Source of the DNA: Malurus cyaneus samueli
Lineage: Eukaryota > Chordata > Aves > Passeriformes > Maluridae
Direction of reading: 5' to 3'
DNA: 64,000 nt
Assembly: GCA_009741485.1 (NCBI GenBank)
Contig: CM019217.1
Location: forward strand, 33,131,165-33,195,164
The stretch's first letter is position 1, and every line of letters starts with the position of its first letter. The notes beneath the pieces are model-generated. The model was given only the letters and a program-made list of their open reading frames with translations. It was not told where the DNA came from and did no database searches. This document shows positions 1 to 13,600 of the stretch, in pieces. A program made the translations under genes and the position numbers.

Positions 1-825
1 TTTATTATTATTTTTTTTACTCTCATGGGAAAGAAACGTTTCTTTGACAACTGGAGACATCACACTGTAACAAACAGCCATATCGTGAGTGCCTTAGTCT
101 ATGTGAATATTCTCGTTACTGTAACATTGCTTATCTAGCTTTCAGAGGAGAAAAATCAAAAGCTAATTGGGTGTGGAAACTCTGTAAAAGAATGTTGGTT
201 GGTGTTGGAGACTTGCCCTCAGGGGAAGGACAGGGAAACTAGAAAGTCCTCGACAGGAAAACAGATTTGTGATGGGATGTGGAAATCTGGGGATGAAAGG
301 AAGAGAGAAAATGATGTGTATGGTTGCATATGAGGTGTGTTACCCATCAGGTTCTGCAAGGCCAAAGGAAGCTTGTCTGGATACTGGATAGGGGGATCCA
401 GTAAATCCCTGTGATTTGAAGAAAAATAAGTGGAGTCTGAAGGAGGGTGAAAAGTCTGAGATGTCAGACAGCCATGTTCTAATCTGAAGGAGCTTTTCAA
501 AGCAGCTAGGGAATATGTATGCCAAAAATCTGTTTCTCTTTTGCCAACTGGAGTAATTTTCTTATGAATCTGAACTGGAGTCACTTCTTATGAATTCATG
601 GTTCAGGTAGGATGGCTCTAGAAACAGGATGTCCCTACTGATCTTCCCCTCAATCTTCACGCTGGCTCATCTTCCTGTTGGAAATGCTCCAGGATGAGCC
701 TGGGGGAGCCAGATCACTCCCCAGCAGGATACATCTGCCATAGGCTGGCCTTTGGGATCCTAGGTGCCCTAGAACTGATAAACCTTGACAGAGATCCCTG
801 ATCTCTGTCTCAATGGAAACACTGA
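1..825. other. Flanking DNA, nothing recognised
   Basis: Unique-looking sequence of moderate GC content. A 121-codon minus-strand frame (219-584) has no recognisable motif and no splice or promoter context. I regard it as chance. Confidence 0.6.
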
Positions 826-1535
826 GGCTGGAAAAGGCATTTAATATCATAAAGTCCAACCATCAGTCTAGAACCATCACCACCATTTTAACCATTAAAC
901 CAGGTCATCAAGTGCCATATCCACATACTGTTTGAGCATTTCTAAGGATGTTGACTTTACCACTTCTCTGGGCAGCCTGTTCCAATGCTTTACAACCCTT
1001 TCCGTGTTTTGTTTTTGGGTTTTTTTCCCCTAATAGCTAGACTAAATTTTTCCTGGCACATCTTGAGGCTATCTTCTCTTGTTCTGTCACTTAAGACCTG
1101 AATGAAGAGACAAAACCCTATCTGGTTACAACCTTCTCCCAGGTAGTTGTAAAGAGCGAGGTCTCCCCTGAGCCTCCTTTTCTCCACACTAAATACCTTC
1201 AGATCCCTCAGCCACTCCTCATAAAACTTGAGCTCCAGAACCTTCACCAGCTTTGCTGCCCTTCTCTGAGCTCACTTCAGTACCTCAATGTTGCAGTGAG
1301 GAGCCCAAAACTGAGGACAGCACCTGAGATGTGGCCTCACCAGTGCCAAGTACAGAGGAGCAATCACTTCCCTGGTCCTGCTGGCCATGCCATTCCTGGC
1401 ACAAGCCAGGATGCCACTGTCCTTCTTGGCCAGCTCTGCACACTGCTGGCCCAGGTTCAGCCAGCTGTCATCCAGTACCTTCAGGTCCTTTTCCATTGGA
1501 AAAAATATCTGGGATGGTTCTTGCTGCATGGCATA
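826..1535 (-). mobile_element. CR1 LINE fragment (3' part)
   Basis: The plus strand reads as the complement of a bird CR1 3' region: GGCTGGAAAAGGCATTT, CAGCCTGTTCCAATGCTT, CCCCTGAGCCTCCTTTTCTC, TCCTGCTGGCCATGCCATTC and CACTGCTGGCCCAGGTTCAG in the order expected. The element's sense strand is therefore minus. It is 5'-truncated, as CR1 copies usually are, and lacks its terminal 3' repeat. Short reading frames over it on both strands (about 1272-1579) are CR1-derived or chance. Confidence 0.9.
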
Positions 1536-4500
1536 ATAAAAGGGTAGTTTCATACATTTTGGTTGAACAAAAGCCTTAATAGGCTAATCCCACTGTTCAC
1601 TTCTGGCCGGTTCCTTTATGTTGATCATAGCTGAGAGTGCAAGAAAAGCTACACCCATCCTTTGCTGTGAGCTAAGTAGGCTGTATAAGTGAATGTGCAT
1701 ACTCCCCTTGCAGCTAAAATGAGTATAGTGCCACATATGTCCTGTTCATGACAGAAAAGCATGTGCTTAACTATCCTTTAAGTGTGCAGGGTTAAAGCTG
1801 ATGATGTACTAACATCCTTTCCTGACCCAAGGTCTATAAAGAGATAGAGCCTCATGTCCCTACTGGCATTCAAATATCTCCTTTCTGACAAAGCCTGAGA
1901 AAACAGAGCTTTACAGCTCAGTAATAAATATTCTGATTTGAGATTCTGCCCTCAAGTGGGGCTACACATTACCTGGATTGGTTTAAAATGCACTTTTAGC
2001 TTAGACTGAAGTAACTCAGGTGTTCTTTTACATATCCTCAGTGGGACTGGGAATGGATTAGGGAAGAGCAAAGGAGAGCTGTTTCAGGTCACAGTTTTCT
2101 CTGATGGGTAACTCCCTATAAAAGTCAAACTAACTGTGTGGAATTGGAGCTTCACTTTTGTTTTATTTCAACTGCTTTTTAAGGTTAAGGCAGAATTACC
2201 AGTATCAGGCATGCAGAACTGACTGACTTCACCTCAGGCAGAGGAGGAATATTGAATAAGATGAATGATGTTTCTGAGAATTTGGCATTCAAGGGAGACC
2301 AGGTCGTGCATTCACACAGCCAAATCTGTTTTTCTTTCTCAAGAAAAAATCTCCAAAAGAGAGAAGGCAGGGTCTGATAACATCTGCAGGGGATTTTTTT
2401 TATCTTTTCATACTTTTATTTTGTTTTCTTCCCCACAGAAAACTTCTGGTCTTGGTGCTTAAAGGTTTCTGGCGGTGATACTTAGGAGTTTCCTCACTGC
2501 TGTCATTTTAGTGACCACAGAAAAAGAGTCCTTCCCAGGGTGCACATCTGTACACATGTAGCAGACACCTCTGGTCCCCGCTCTCCTCTCCTCTGCTCTG
2601 CTGCCCAGGAACGCCGGCAGATTGGGTAGTAACACTCAGATGTGAGCAGTGAGCACTGCAAAAAGCATGTCAGCCTACATGGGCTGTCTGTTCTGATTTG
2701 AAAAAATCTGTTGAAGGATGCAGCAGGGGAGACAGGCTGTAGAGAGGAACTTAGGAGGCCAACATCTAAAAAGGGAAGCCTCTCAAAAGAGCCAGGAGTT
2801 GTGTTTAAGGAAGGCAGATTGATCTCCTTGATGTCAGGCAATGAGACTTGACAGATGAGCAAAGTTTAAAAAAAAAAATTTACCTCTAACCCATAGATAA
2901 TGTGAAGACCACAGAGAAGTAGAGAATGAATAGAAATTGCATTCTTGGAGTTTTGTTTCTATGTGTTGCAGGGCATGTATACCTTGAATTTCAGTTTCTG
3001 GGAGGAGGCTACAAAATTGCAGGACAATGCCCACCCTGGGGGCTGAACAGCAGCCAACAAGCATTGCTCCAGCCTGATATTTGCAGTGAACCTTTTGTGA
3101 CAGAAATCTCTCCCTCTGCTTGTGCTGAGGGTTAACATCCATGTGTTCTCAGCTAGTGCCAGGGCTTGCGGGGCAGGAGCCTGCCAGCTCCAAGGAGGCT
3201 TCTTGTGTTTGCCCCTCAGCGAGCTGCCCAAGCCTGGGGTAAACAACACCAAAATTAGTGGGGACTCTGAGGGGTCAGTGACTTTTAGCTGCTGACTGAG
3301 AAGTTTGATTCTGTCTGCAAAATGTACCTAAGGAGTGACTTGAGGGATGCTGGATGAGATGTTGTTAGGGCTTGGAAAAACACTTTGAGACATTCCTGGT
3401 GCACCTGGTTGCCATGCTCTGAATCACCCTTGGACCAGGTCTGTGCCTCTGTGATTAGTGTTCTCTGGTGGGATCCCTCTCTGCTCCCAACCCTCCCCTT
3501 GACTCTGGCCAAGTTTCTTGATCATTTCATTGTGTGTGTGTTTCCTGCCCTGCGAAACACCTCCTTTCTTTTGAGACATTGGAAAGAGGGATCATAGAAA
3601 CTGGTAAAGGCTTTATAGTTACAACTCTCTTCCTGCATCTGTATGGGTCATGCACAATACCAATATTGCAAGGTCTTGCCTGTGAGTAGCATCAGGGTTC
3701 CTTGGACAAATGGAGACTACAGTTCCCTCTGTCTACTCTGCCATTTGCTTCTGGACATTTCTTTCCTGAGCTAAATTGAAATCCCAGAGTCATAGTCTGA
3801 TCAAGCTTAACTGAAAAATATTTTTGTATAGCTACGAAATGAGAAAACTTATTAATCCAAAACCTGTCATAAGAAATGGCTTTAAAAGAAAGGTAACACA
3901 GTCTTGTTTAAAAGACCCAGGTATTGCAATGCCCATCAGATGGCAAAGAAACTCCGTCTTCTGTAGTTGTTCAGGCACATTGCATTAAATAGCTGTATTT
4001 ACTGATGAAACTAATACATTTTGAAATTTGCTGTTTCCTTTTCTTATTTCTGATAGATTTTATTGCAATGATAATTCTTTGTTACTAGTAATTTTACTGA
4101 AAGATATACCTCACCAAGACTTTTTAGTGGAGAAATCTAGTATTGAAATTTCTAAATTAGCGAATCTTAAAATTTAGCTTTAAAAATGCAAATTAATTTT
4201 TTTCTCTGTCACCTTCTAAATGTCTGAGTTTTGTTCTTGTTAAGTAGCAGATAATATTTGAAAGATTGAACACATTTAAATACATGGGGATATTTTTGCC
4301 AAGAGGGCTTGGAAGGAAGAGGAGCTTGAGTGGGTTATATGTGTGGGTGATGAGTTGATTAGATAAAGTTTTAGGTTTTGCTTGTGGAGTTACTCAGAAG
4401 CACAGTCAAAGAATAAAGCAGTTGATAGTTTCTCTTCTTTATTCTTTATCCTTTCATTGTATGCTTGCAACATCACATACAATTGGTATCCATGGAAATT

Positions 4501-5350
4501 TTATCATATCAGGAGCTGCTGATGAACTCTTGGGAAATAAAGATCCCATTTTCATGCAGATATTCTAAATAGCAAAGAGGTGAGGAAGAAAAATGATTGA
4601 TAAATAGAATTATTTGTGTCTTAGAATATATTTCAGTATTTTCCTTGAGGCAGCAGCAGCTTTTTGAAATTGTGTTTTTACTGAACACAAACTTTCATAG
4701 ATCAGTGTGTGAGTATGCAAGTTATAAGAAAGAAAGCAAAATATAAAATAATGCACATTGATTTTGTGTTGAAATATTCCAGATACTCCTTGTGTAATTT
4801 AACTTTATTGCCAGCATACAATCCAATAACTTTATAAGGAGAAGGCACCTCCCATTTAAAAGCTAGATTGTGAGAGAGATGAATTGCTTACTGGGAGCTG
4901 GACATTGGTGATTAGTGTAGTCTTCTATGTCATATGAAAGCTGGGTCTATATGCCACCTCAATAATGCACTAAAATCCTATCTTCCTCTGCTTTTACGTG
5001 AGAGCAGTACAATATTCAAAAGACTGCTCTTGCTGTTGTAATTTTATTCCAAATTGCAGAATCTACCCACAGTGATGTGAACATTTGCTTTCTGTCCTAC
5101 TGCCAGCACATTTTAATGCAAGCTCCTGAAGTGGGATGGTGTTCCGGTCTGTGTATCTGCAAAGCTTAGGGTGTAGATAAATTTCTTAAATTTGGCTTCC
5201 TGGATCCTGTTTCTGTTGAAAATTATGGATAGGAGCTTCAGTGAAGTAGAGGTTGTTATAACATCTCAGAGAGGGAGAGCAATAGCGGGAAACTTGCCAT
5301 AGAGAAATACAATTTTCTGACAAAGAATCCCTCTAATGCTCCATGGGTAC
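1536..5350. other. Flanking DNA with one LTR-like segment
   Basis: No gene is recognised. The part at about 1619-1969 has LTR-like order: TG start, TATAAA at 1835-1840 and AATAAA at 1923-1928. The remainder is AT-rich and without long frames. Confidence 0.5.
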
Positions 5351-6433
5351 TGTGGTGGGTTGTCCTGGCTGGATATCAGGTGCCCACCAAGCCACTCTCT
5401 CATTCCTCTTCCCAGCTGGACAGGAGAGAGAAAACAGAACAAAAGGGTCAAGATAAGGACAGGGACAGAGTACTCAGCAGTCATCATCACAGGCAAAACA
5501 GACTTGACTGGGACAAGCAGTAGGATAACGAGAAAGAAAACCAAATCTTAAAGCCAACTTCCCCCACCCCTTTCTTCTTTGCAGGCTTTATTCTCAAGTC
5601 TCCACCTTTTCCCTGCCAGTGGTGCAGGAACACAGGGAATCAGGACTGGGGTCAGTTCATCACACACTGGGTCTGGTGCCCGTTCCCCTCAAGAAATCCT
5701 CACATTGTTCCCCAGCTCCAGCAGGGGCTCCCTCCCACAGTGGACAGTGTCCATGAACTTCTCCACTGTGAGTCCTTCCCACAGGCTGCAGTTCCTCACA
5801 AACTGTTCCAGTGAGGGTCTGCTCCATGGGGATCAGTATTTCAGGAACTGATGGCTCCAGTGTGAGTCCCCTGTGGGGTCACGAGTCCTGGCAGCAAACC
5901 TGCTCCAGCGTGGGCTCCTCTCTCCATGAGTGCACTGATCCTGCCAGGAGCCTGCTCCAGAGTGGTCTTCCCAAAGGATTACAGCCTCTTTTGGCTATTC
6001 CCTGCCCCAGCATGGAGTCATCTACAGGCTGCAGGTGGATACCTGCTACACCATGGATATCCATGTGCTGCTGGGAACAGCTGCCTCGCCGTGGTCTTTA
6101 CCACTGGCTACATGGGAATCTCAGCTGTGGCACATGCAGCACCTCCTCTCCCTCCTTCTGCACTGACCTTAGTGTCTGCAGAGCTGTTGCTTATATTCTG
6201 CCTCCTCTCTCTGGCTGCCATATGCCATTTTCCCCTCCCCCTGTCTTCATTCTGTTATCCCAAAGGCACTACCAACACTGTTGATGGCTCAGCCTTGGCC
6301 AGTGGTAGGTCCATCTTGGAGTCACCTGGCATAGTTTCCATTGGACACAGGGAACCTTCTGGCAGCTTTTCACAGAAACCACCTCTGTAGCTCCTCTCCC
6401 ACTAACAAAACTTTGCTACACAAACCCAATACA
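5351..6433 (-). mobile_element. Solo LTR of an avian endogenous retrovirus
   Basis: On the plus strand the element starts TGTGGTGGGTTGTCCTGGCT and ends ACACAAACCCAATACA, giving the TG...CA ends of an LTR. From memory this is an abundant bird LTR family whose sense is the minus strand. The middle (about 5755-6100) is made of diverged units built on CTCCAGTGTGAGTCC and CTGCTCCAGCGTGGG-like phrases, which is characteristic of that family. Flanking 5- or 6-base sequences (GGTAC left, GACTC right) do not match, so target-site duplications are lost or the ends have been altered. No retroviral gene remains next to it. The frames inside (90 to 157 codons) are not genes. Confidence 0.8.
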
Positions 6434-6845
6434 GACTCATGCATAAAGCTCCTTTCCTTAATAGTTTTTTCTTTTAGTAATCAAGACACTCAAATTCCTT
6501 TCTCTGCCACTTTAAAAAAATGCTTATGGGACAAACATGTGCACACCAGTTGTGTAAGCTAGCTCTCTTCTTGCATACCTCCTCTCAGGCCAAGCAAGAA
6601 ATCAAAAATGTTGTGGCAATCACGTACATCAACGATCTCTGAATTAAAAAAAAAAAAATAGAACTAATTTTTTGCCTTATACATAACTCTGCACTTACCT
6701 CTATATTGTGGTCATTAGAACCTTTAAGTTACTAATATGGGAAACACCATGAGCCTGTTGCTGAGAACAAAGGTAGGAAGGGATTCATGCCAGGAACTAG
6801 AGCTGATAGGATTTTGGTCTGTTTGGTAGGCATAGCCTTCATTAG

Positions 6846-6931
6846 GAGGCTTTAGGGACCATCAAAATAGGGACCATCAAAATAGGGACCATTTGAGGCT
6901 TTAGGGACCATCAAAATAGGGACCATCAAAA
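6846..6931. repeat. Nested minisatellite (15-bp unit, 49-bp higher-order copy)
   Basis: The unit AGGGACCATCAAAAT occurs in tandem, and a 37-bp block beginning GAGGCTTTAGGGACC is repeated exactly at 6846-6882 and 6895-6931. The repeats are identical, so the duplication is recent. Confidence 0.9.
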
Positions 6932-8362
6932 CTGTCAGCACTGTAATCAAATACACTTATGGTTCATTTCGGTGGACACTTCAATGGGGATCAGCATTGC
7001 GCCAGTTAACAATCCCCATCCAGTTTGATGAACAAACACATTACAGCCTATTACTGGAATCATATTCCTGTAAACTCCCAGCAGTTATTATTTGGTTTAT
7101 ACACTTGATTGTCTTGATTGTCTCAAGGTCTTGGTTTGGTGTTGTCTATTTCAGGTGCAACTTAGTCACCTGAAGGTAAATACCAGGTAAAGATATTCAC
7201 AGCTATTTAGTAGGAAAAGTGAACAGGGAGGAGTGTCAATTACTTTTCGCCTTTTCTTTAGGTTATGGACAAATCAAGGTGAAATATTTACTAACCAAAA
7301 TGGTACACGAGACAAATGTGTCTAAAGTGTGATTGTTTCCTTCATCAATTGTGTTTGAGGGAAGTATCACATTCAACTGTGTTAGACTTCCAGCATGAAT
7401 GAGGAGTTGGTTGGGCTGATTGAGTCTTGCTCCAGGCAATTACACAAGTAAAAGCCCTCAAGTCTGTGTTCACTGCAAGTCTCCATAACCATTCTTCTGC
7501 CACTCTCCACCCTGACAAAAGAGAAAAGAAAATTACTGTATAGGGGAAAAAACATCTGAGACACTGAAAGTCTCTGTATGGGAGAAACATAGGAAAAGGT
7601 TATTAAGGTTATTAAGTAGTGTAGGAGTTAGTCAATAGAACAGAACAGGTAAGTTTGTATTGGGATACAGTAGATCAAAGAACAAGTGTGACTTTTGGAC
7701 TATGTCATGGAGAAGAAAAAAGTTATCCTTCTTCACAGGACTGTTCTGCCAGGTGTCCTGCACAGTGGTAGGTGCTAAGGTCCTGTCTAGGGTAGTTTCT
7801 GCTTCAGGTAATGCGTGGAGGGTGTAAAGATACTTAGGAAACCAGGGATGAGGGGAGAATTCAAAATGGGTATTTAAATGATGGCTAAATGGCAATGAGG
7901 TGTTTCCAAATAATTGAAGTTAGAGGAAGGGACTACTTGACTCAGAAGCCTGTAACAAGGCACAGTTATAGGACTAAGGGACTAAGTATGGTAAAATAAT
8001 AAAAGGAAGAAAATGAAATATTTGGAGGAATTTTATTCTGAGAACATCACTGCAAACTGTAACAGGAATGCAGCTTTGAGGGCCAAATTACTGTTGTATA
8101 AAAATATCTGGCTTGATTTGTATTCCTAACCAACAGATACTTGGAGGTTTTGGGTCTTTTTCTTTCTTTATTCCTTTTTCTGCTGCTGTTCAGTGGATTG
8201 TTGTACATATCCATATGATAGTATACATCAGACATAGGCTGACACAACAGAAAATGCTGACATGAGTGTTTGCTTAGGAGAGATTTATTTTCACACCATA
8301 TTGACTTGTCCCTGCTATGGTGAACATGCTACAAGGGTTTCCACTGCAATACACATCTTCAA

Positions 8363-8406
8363 GCAATTTGCTGCAATGCAACAATTGCAATTTGCTGCAA
8401 TGCAAC
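8363..8406. repeat. Short direct duplication, period 24
   Basis: GCAATTTGCTGCAATGCAAC occurs at 8363-8382 and again at 8387-8406 with a 4-base spacer. Both copies are identical. Confidence 0.9.
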
Positions 8407-10559
8407 TTCCAGCCTGAAAATTCTCTCTTGTTGTTTGGTTCCAGTGTACAGCAGTTACACATTTAAAACACTTTCTTTAAATGGTTTCACAAGTCACTTG
8501 TATGACGCATGGAGAAACACTGAGTGTTTAATAAAACAAGTAAATTGACCCAATTGCTTTGATAATATAGTGATTTCTGAGCCTGCCAAGTAGATAATTA
8601 ATTTCTAATATGCATTTGGCCCTTGTGGCTGGCAGTCACCTTTGCTACTGGTTGGCACTATTAGGCTAAGATGCCTTTAAACAGATTAGCGAGCACATTA
8701 ACTTTTAGCATATAAATAATCTGCATTCCTGAAACGGTTGTGTGTTCTTTGAAATGTAAAGAACAAAATTTGCCCTTCTAGGCCTTCCTCACTACTTTTT
8801 TGAGTACCAAGTTCACCAGGACTCTCTGTGACCAGTGTTTGTAGTTGTAATGAATCTCCCCATCATTTTGAAGTGCTGGTGTGATGGCTTTCTGTTGCTT
8901 CCAGAGAACAATCATGTTCAGTGGCTGGGCAATACTCAGCAAACCCCAGCAAGGAAATTTTATTTCTCTAAGAGAGGTAGAAGTGAAACATGTCCTTGCT
9001 GACATATGCAAGGAAGGACATATGTGCATGTGCTGTGTTTGGGGTTCAGTCCCTTATCTATAAATTGAAATAGACCTATTCACTCGTGTTATGAGCTGTT
9101 TCAGTCAGTCTTACCCTCCTTTTAATTTTTAGTATCTTACAAACTGGTATTCATGTGTAAAGGGTCCCTGCCATCATTCGCAATTATGGCACTGATTAAA
9201 AAAGAACCAAAAGCAAAGCAACCTCTGCTTCTCAACCTCTGGGTACTGATATTCTTTTTTCTTTACTCCATCCCTCACTTGCCTGCAGATTAACCATGCA
9301 AATTCAAAGAGAAAGAAACCAAGGACTCAATATTACCCACCTTGCCTTTGACTCTCTTCACATTCTGTCACAGCCTTAATGTGATTTAAGATATCTAAGA
9401 AGTATTCATGGACGTGCTGTCTGGTGCTCTGAATATTAGGGAGGCTTTTAAAAAATTTATGAATTTGTAATATAAAACAGGTAGTTGCATGAGTAAGCTA
9501 AAGCCATGCCTACTTTATAATGGATAAGTGGCAGTGAATGCAGTATAGCTTGCAATATCCAAGAGAGATATGTACTCACCGGTGATTAACCTTCCTTGGC
9601 CATTAAATGTCACAGTTAGTGCATACACATGGAGCAGAAAGAATACTTATTTGTCTGTAAAAAGGTGACTGAATGGAAGAAATCATGAAATGACATTTTT
9701 CAGTAGGTTTGTCATAACTGGAGCATGGAGGGAAATTGCTTTCTGTAAATCTTGGTCCAACAGAACAAAACACATTTCTTTCCAGTTGGGAAGCCATACT
9801 CATAGGCATAATGAAAGTATTGTGAGCTCTGACTTTTGCAAACTTTCATAGAAACCAATCTGCAATCTTGACAGATATGATCTTTTGCAGGATGCACTGT
9901 TCATTTACAGCAGCTAGAGACCTCAATTAATTTATGAACGAGGACAGCAGGCTGTGAACTCCCCAGCTCAGCCTAGGTGGAGATGTCCCTGTCTCAATTT
10001 ATGTTCTGGTAATTTAAAAAGATTTATATAAAGCTTTTCTTTAATTTTGAGAGTAGATTAAAATTCTAATGGAAACCATTTGTATGCATTTGTTGAATTG
10101 AATAATATTTATTGCTGTATGAAAAGGGGAGTGAAATAAGAAAGAAATGCTGAAAAACTTTGCTATCAATAAAGTTAGTGAGGCAGAAATAAATAAGTAC
10201 AGAGGCAGAAATAGCACAAACCGGAAAGTAATACTTAGTAGAGCCTGTAGAAACACCAGAGTTTTACAAAAGCATAATGAAAGCAATTTGCACCTCTTTC
10301 CGAATAAATAGATAAGAGGATGCTACCCTACACAGTGTGCATGGTCTCTCAGTTCTTCAATTCATCTAGGCAGATATTGCTTGAAGAAAGTACAGCCTCA
10401 TCATAGACATACTGATTGCAGCTCATGACTGTCACTCTAGTAGGGTTGTGGGTTTTTGAGGGGGATGCGATGGTCACACAACACATTCATTTATTCCAGG
10501 AAAAACTTTTTAAAGCTCATAGATGACTTTAGAACAGAAATCCAATTGCAGCAGAAGAC

Positions 10560-10613
10560 ATTAAGACTTAGGCCTTTGAATCCAATAAGGATTAAGACTT
10601 AGGCCTTTGAATC
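10560..10613. repeat. Short direct duplication, period 31
   Basis: A 23-base sequence beginning ATTAAGACTTAGGCC is found at 10560-10582 and 10591-10613. The copies are identical, suggesting a recent local duplication. Confidence 0.9.
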
Positions 10614-13600
10614 ATAACCTTTGATCCAATATGATTATATTAGCTGTGATAAAGTTTTGGGATTTTCTTTTGAAGGAATAGTTTGCAAGCACCACACAGG
10701 GACATGTGCCAGCACACTGTATCTTTCTGCAGGAGGAGGAATAAATTAGAAGTATGCCTGAACAAGGATTAGTATAATTTTAATTGGCAGTTGTTTTCTC
10801 TGAGCTGTGATCAACAGAGCCAACCTATGAGAGTTTTCCAGGGAAGCAGCATGTAAATATCCGAGCTGTTTCTGAAAAGACTTCCTGGTGAAGGAAATGT
10901 ATTTTCATTAGCTTAAATGGTAAAGAGATTGCAGGTTCTCCTAAAGCTATTGACTGTGCACACAGATGAAAAAATATTCTCTCTGAACAACTGAGAGTTG
11001 GGCTCCTGTTTCCACATCTGAATGTAGAAGTCCAGGCAAACTGGACTGCTGGCACTGTATTACTACAATAATGTAGATAAGCTAAAGTAAATTTTGGCAA
11101 GGACTGCAACACTCTCAGCTAACATGCCATGTGCACCAGGATAAAGGAAGGAGTGTCAGAAGGGAAAGCAATGCTGAGGAAAGGGCCAGCTCTTGGTGGG
11201 ATGGGCTGTGGCAAGCAAGAACATGCTGATAAACCAGTAAGAATTGCAAACATACATTCTGTAAGCTCTTAAGTTTATATGATGTATATTCTCCTGAAAT
11301 GCTCAAACATATCCAGGGAAAACAGTATCAACTAATAAAATATTGTTTTTCTTTGGGCACTCCTCATGCCAAATCCATGAATTTAATTCCATCTCTCTCA
11401 AGATAAAGTGTCTTTTGATGATAAATATCTGGATACAAATGAAGAACTAATGCAGGGTATAGACATCCTAAAATGATGAGGGTTATTTGTGATAGTATCG
11501 ATGTGTTTTAAAGGCTGGTCAAATTAAACTTAGAACAAATTTATGACATTTTCATTCACATTAAATAGTATTTTGTTTTATCTGTAATTCCATTGATGAT
11601 TTGTTAATTTCTAGTAAGAATTTAATCCATGAAAACCAGAGTTTACAGAGCATAAAGAATAGGAATCTCATTAAAATCAATAATATTTTCATTAATTTCT
11701 AAAGGACATCAGCAAAAAAATGTAAAGTGCTATCCTTTAAAGTGTATCCATATTTTGATAAACTTTTAAAAAGATAAAAATTTGGCTCATTTTTCCAAGT
11801 AGTTGAGCCTGTAGGCCAGGTTTTTCAGAAGAGAAAATTTACTCAGCCAACCTATTCAACAGCATTTCTTTCCTGGGCTATCCACTGATGAAAGCACGCA
11901 TAAATCACTACCCCTTTATTGTATGACCACCTGGAATGTAAATCATTTCCTCCTACCTTTTATCTTAACTTGTATTTTACTGAACCATACAGTGTGTGTG
12001 GGGGTTATTTAATTTATTTTTTTTATACATGGGGGGCGGTAAATTAATACATTGCATTTTCCTTCCACACACATTCTTCATTGCCTTTAGGGATTTTTTT
12101 TTTGACAAACGCCTCGCTAATGGAAGTGCAAATTTTTTACCTGCCACAGAGTACTTTTGGCTCTGTTGTCTGTCAGAGCAACACCTTCCTCATAAGCATG
12201 GCTATTTTGACTTCCTGGAAGCCAGGGGAATTGTGTCTGCATCTACCAGGGCTCTTCTTGTCCTATCAGAGAGTAAAGAAAATTTTAATGCAAAATTGAA
12301 TGAGAAATATTCATCTCTTCAGTTCTCCACTATAAATAAAAGCCTACGTAGTTGGAAAGCCTTATTAATCTTTGATTCATTGTAGCCAGTCACCCATTTC
12401 CCATTTAGTAGCTTTGTTACACTTCAATAGGCAGCAACTTCTTTCTAGTGATACATTAATGATTCTGTTTTTGATAATATTCTATCTAATCTAATCTTAT
12501 CTTTTGAGGGTTGGTTGTAGAAAACTACATGCATAACAGGAGAGATCCTTGGGCTACATGTTTTACCAGATTAGGAAGTGTCCTTTGTCTGTACTGTTCC
12601 ACTCTAAATAGATTAGACAGCCTTGCCAAATTTTAGCAGTACAATTATGCAACACGAGTATATACACTGTTAAGAGCACAAATGGAGAAATTAGTCTCTG
12701 TGTTGTCATATTTGTGTAAGAACTGAAAAAAGCTTTCTGTCCTCTGCAAGAGAAAACTTTTTAATTCACTTTTTGAGAATTTGCACTTTTGTTACTATCT
12801 AAATCTCAGTGACCACAAAGAGTTGTGTTTAAGGTGAACAGTAAATTAAATCCTCATGCTTTTCAAGTAGTCTGCCAAATTCCCAGTGACTTGGGAGATT
12901 CAAGAGTTTGTGTGCCATATGTTAGTCCAGATGAACAATACCAACAGTATATTTTTACATAGCTAATATTCATGTTTGACAGCCTTCCCTCGTGTACTTT
13001 CTAGCCTAAGCAATACATTCTCTAACTCTTCTCCCTCTGAAACCAATTCCTTTGGGTAATCACACTTGTTCTTTTAGTCCTGACCTCTATATTTAAAAAA
13101 AAAAAAATGTCTAATTCTTTTCTTTACTGAAGGGCACTTCTTATTCCTGAGATATTGCAGCATTTCTTCACCTTCACAGTCCTTGAGTCTTTCCTCTCTT
13201 GCTGATCCACTAGTGCCCTTTACAAAGCAACCCTTACCATTTGTGCTTTGTGTCAAAGAGGAAACAAGGCCCTTCCCTTCTCTGCCCAGTTTGACCCTTG
13301 GATGTAAGGACTATGGAAACTCATGTCTAATGCTAACACCTGACCCCAGTAACTTCTGCAGTTCATGCTCTCTATGTTAAACCAGGGTCCTGTAGCACCA
13401 TTTAAAAAATGAAATGTTGTGGTGCTGTTCCTGCCTGAACAGGTAGGGACTTCTTGTAGGCATTGCCTAGGTACTAGTTCCAAATTTTATTTCAGTGATT
13501 GAAGAATAAAATAAAGGAGCTAAATGCCTGACCGGTATGGATTTTCAGAAAAGATAAGTTACTCAGCTTGCTTGTGCAGGTGTTATGGTACAGCAAAAGA

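Noticed and set aside
5579..6390. Plus-strand frames of 90 to 157 codons
   Set aside because: They lie wholly inside the LTR at 5351-6433 and read its diverged internal phrases.
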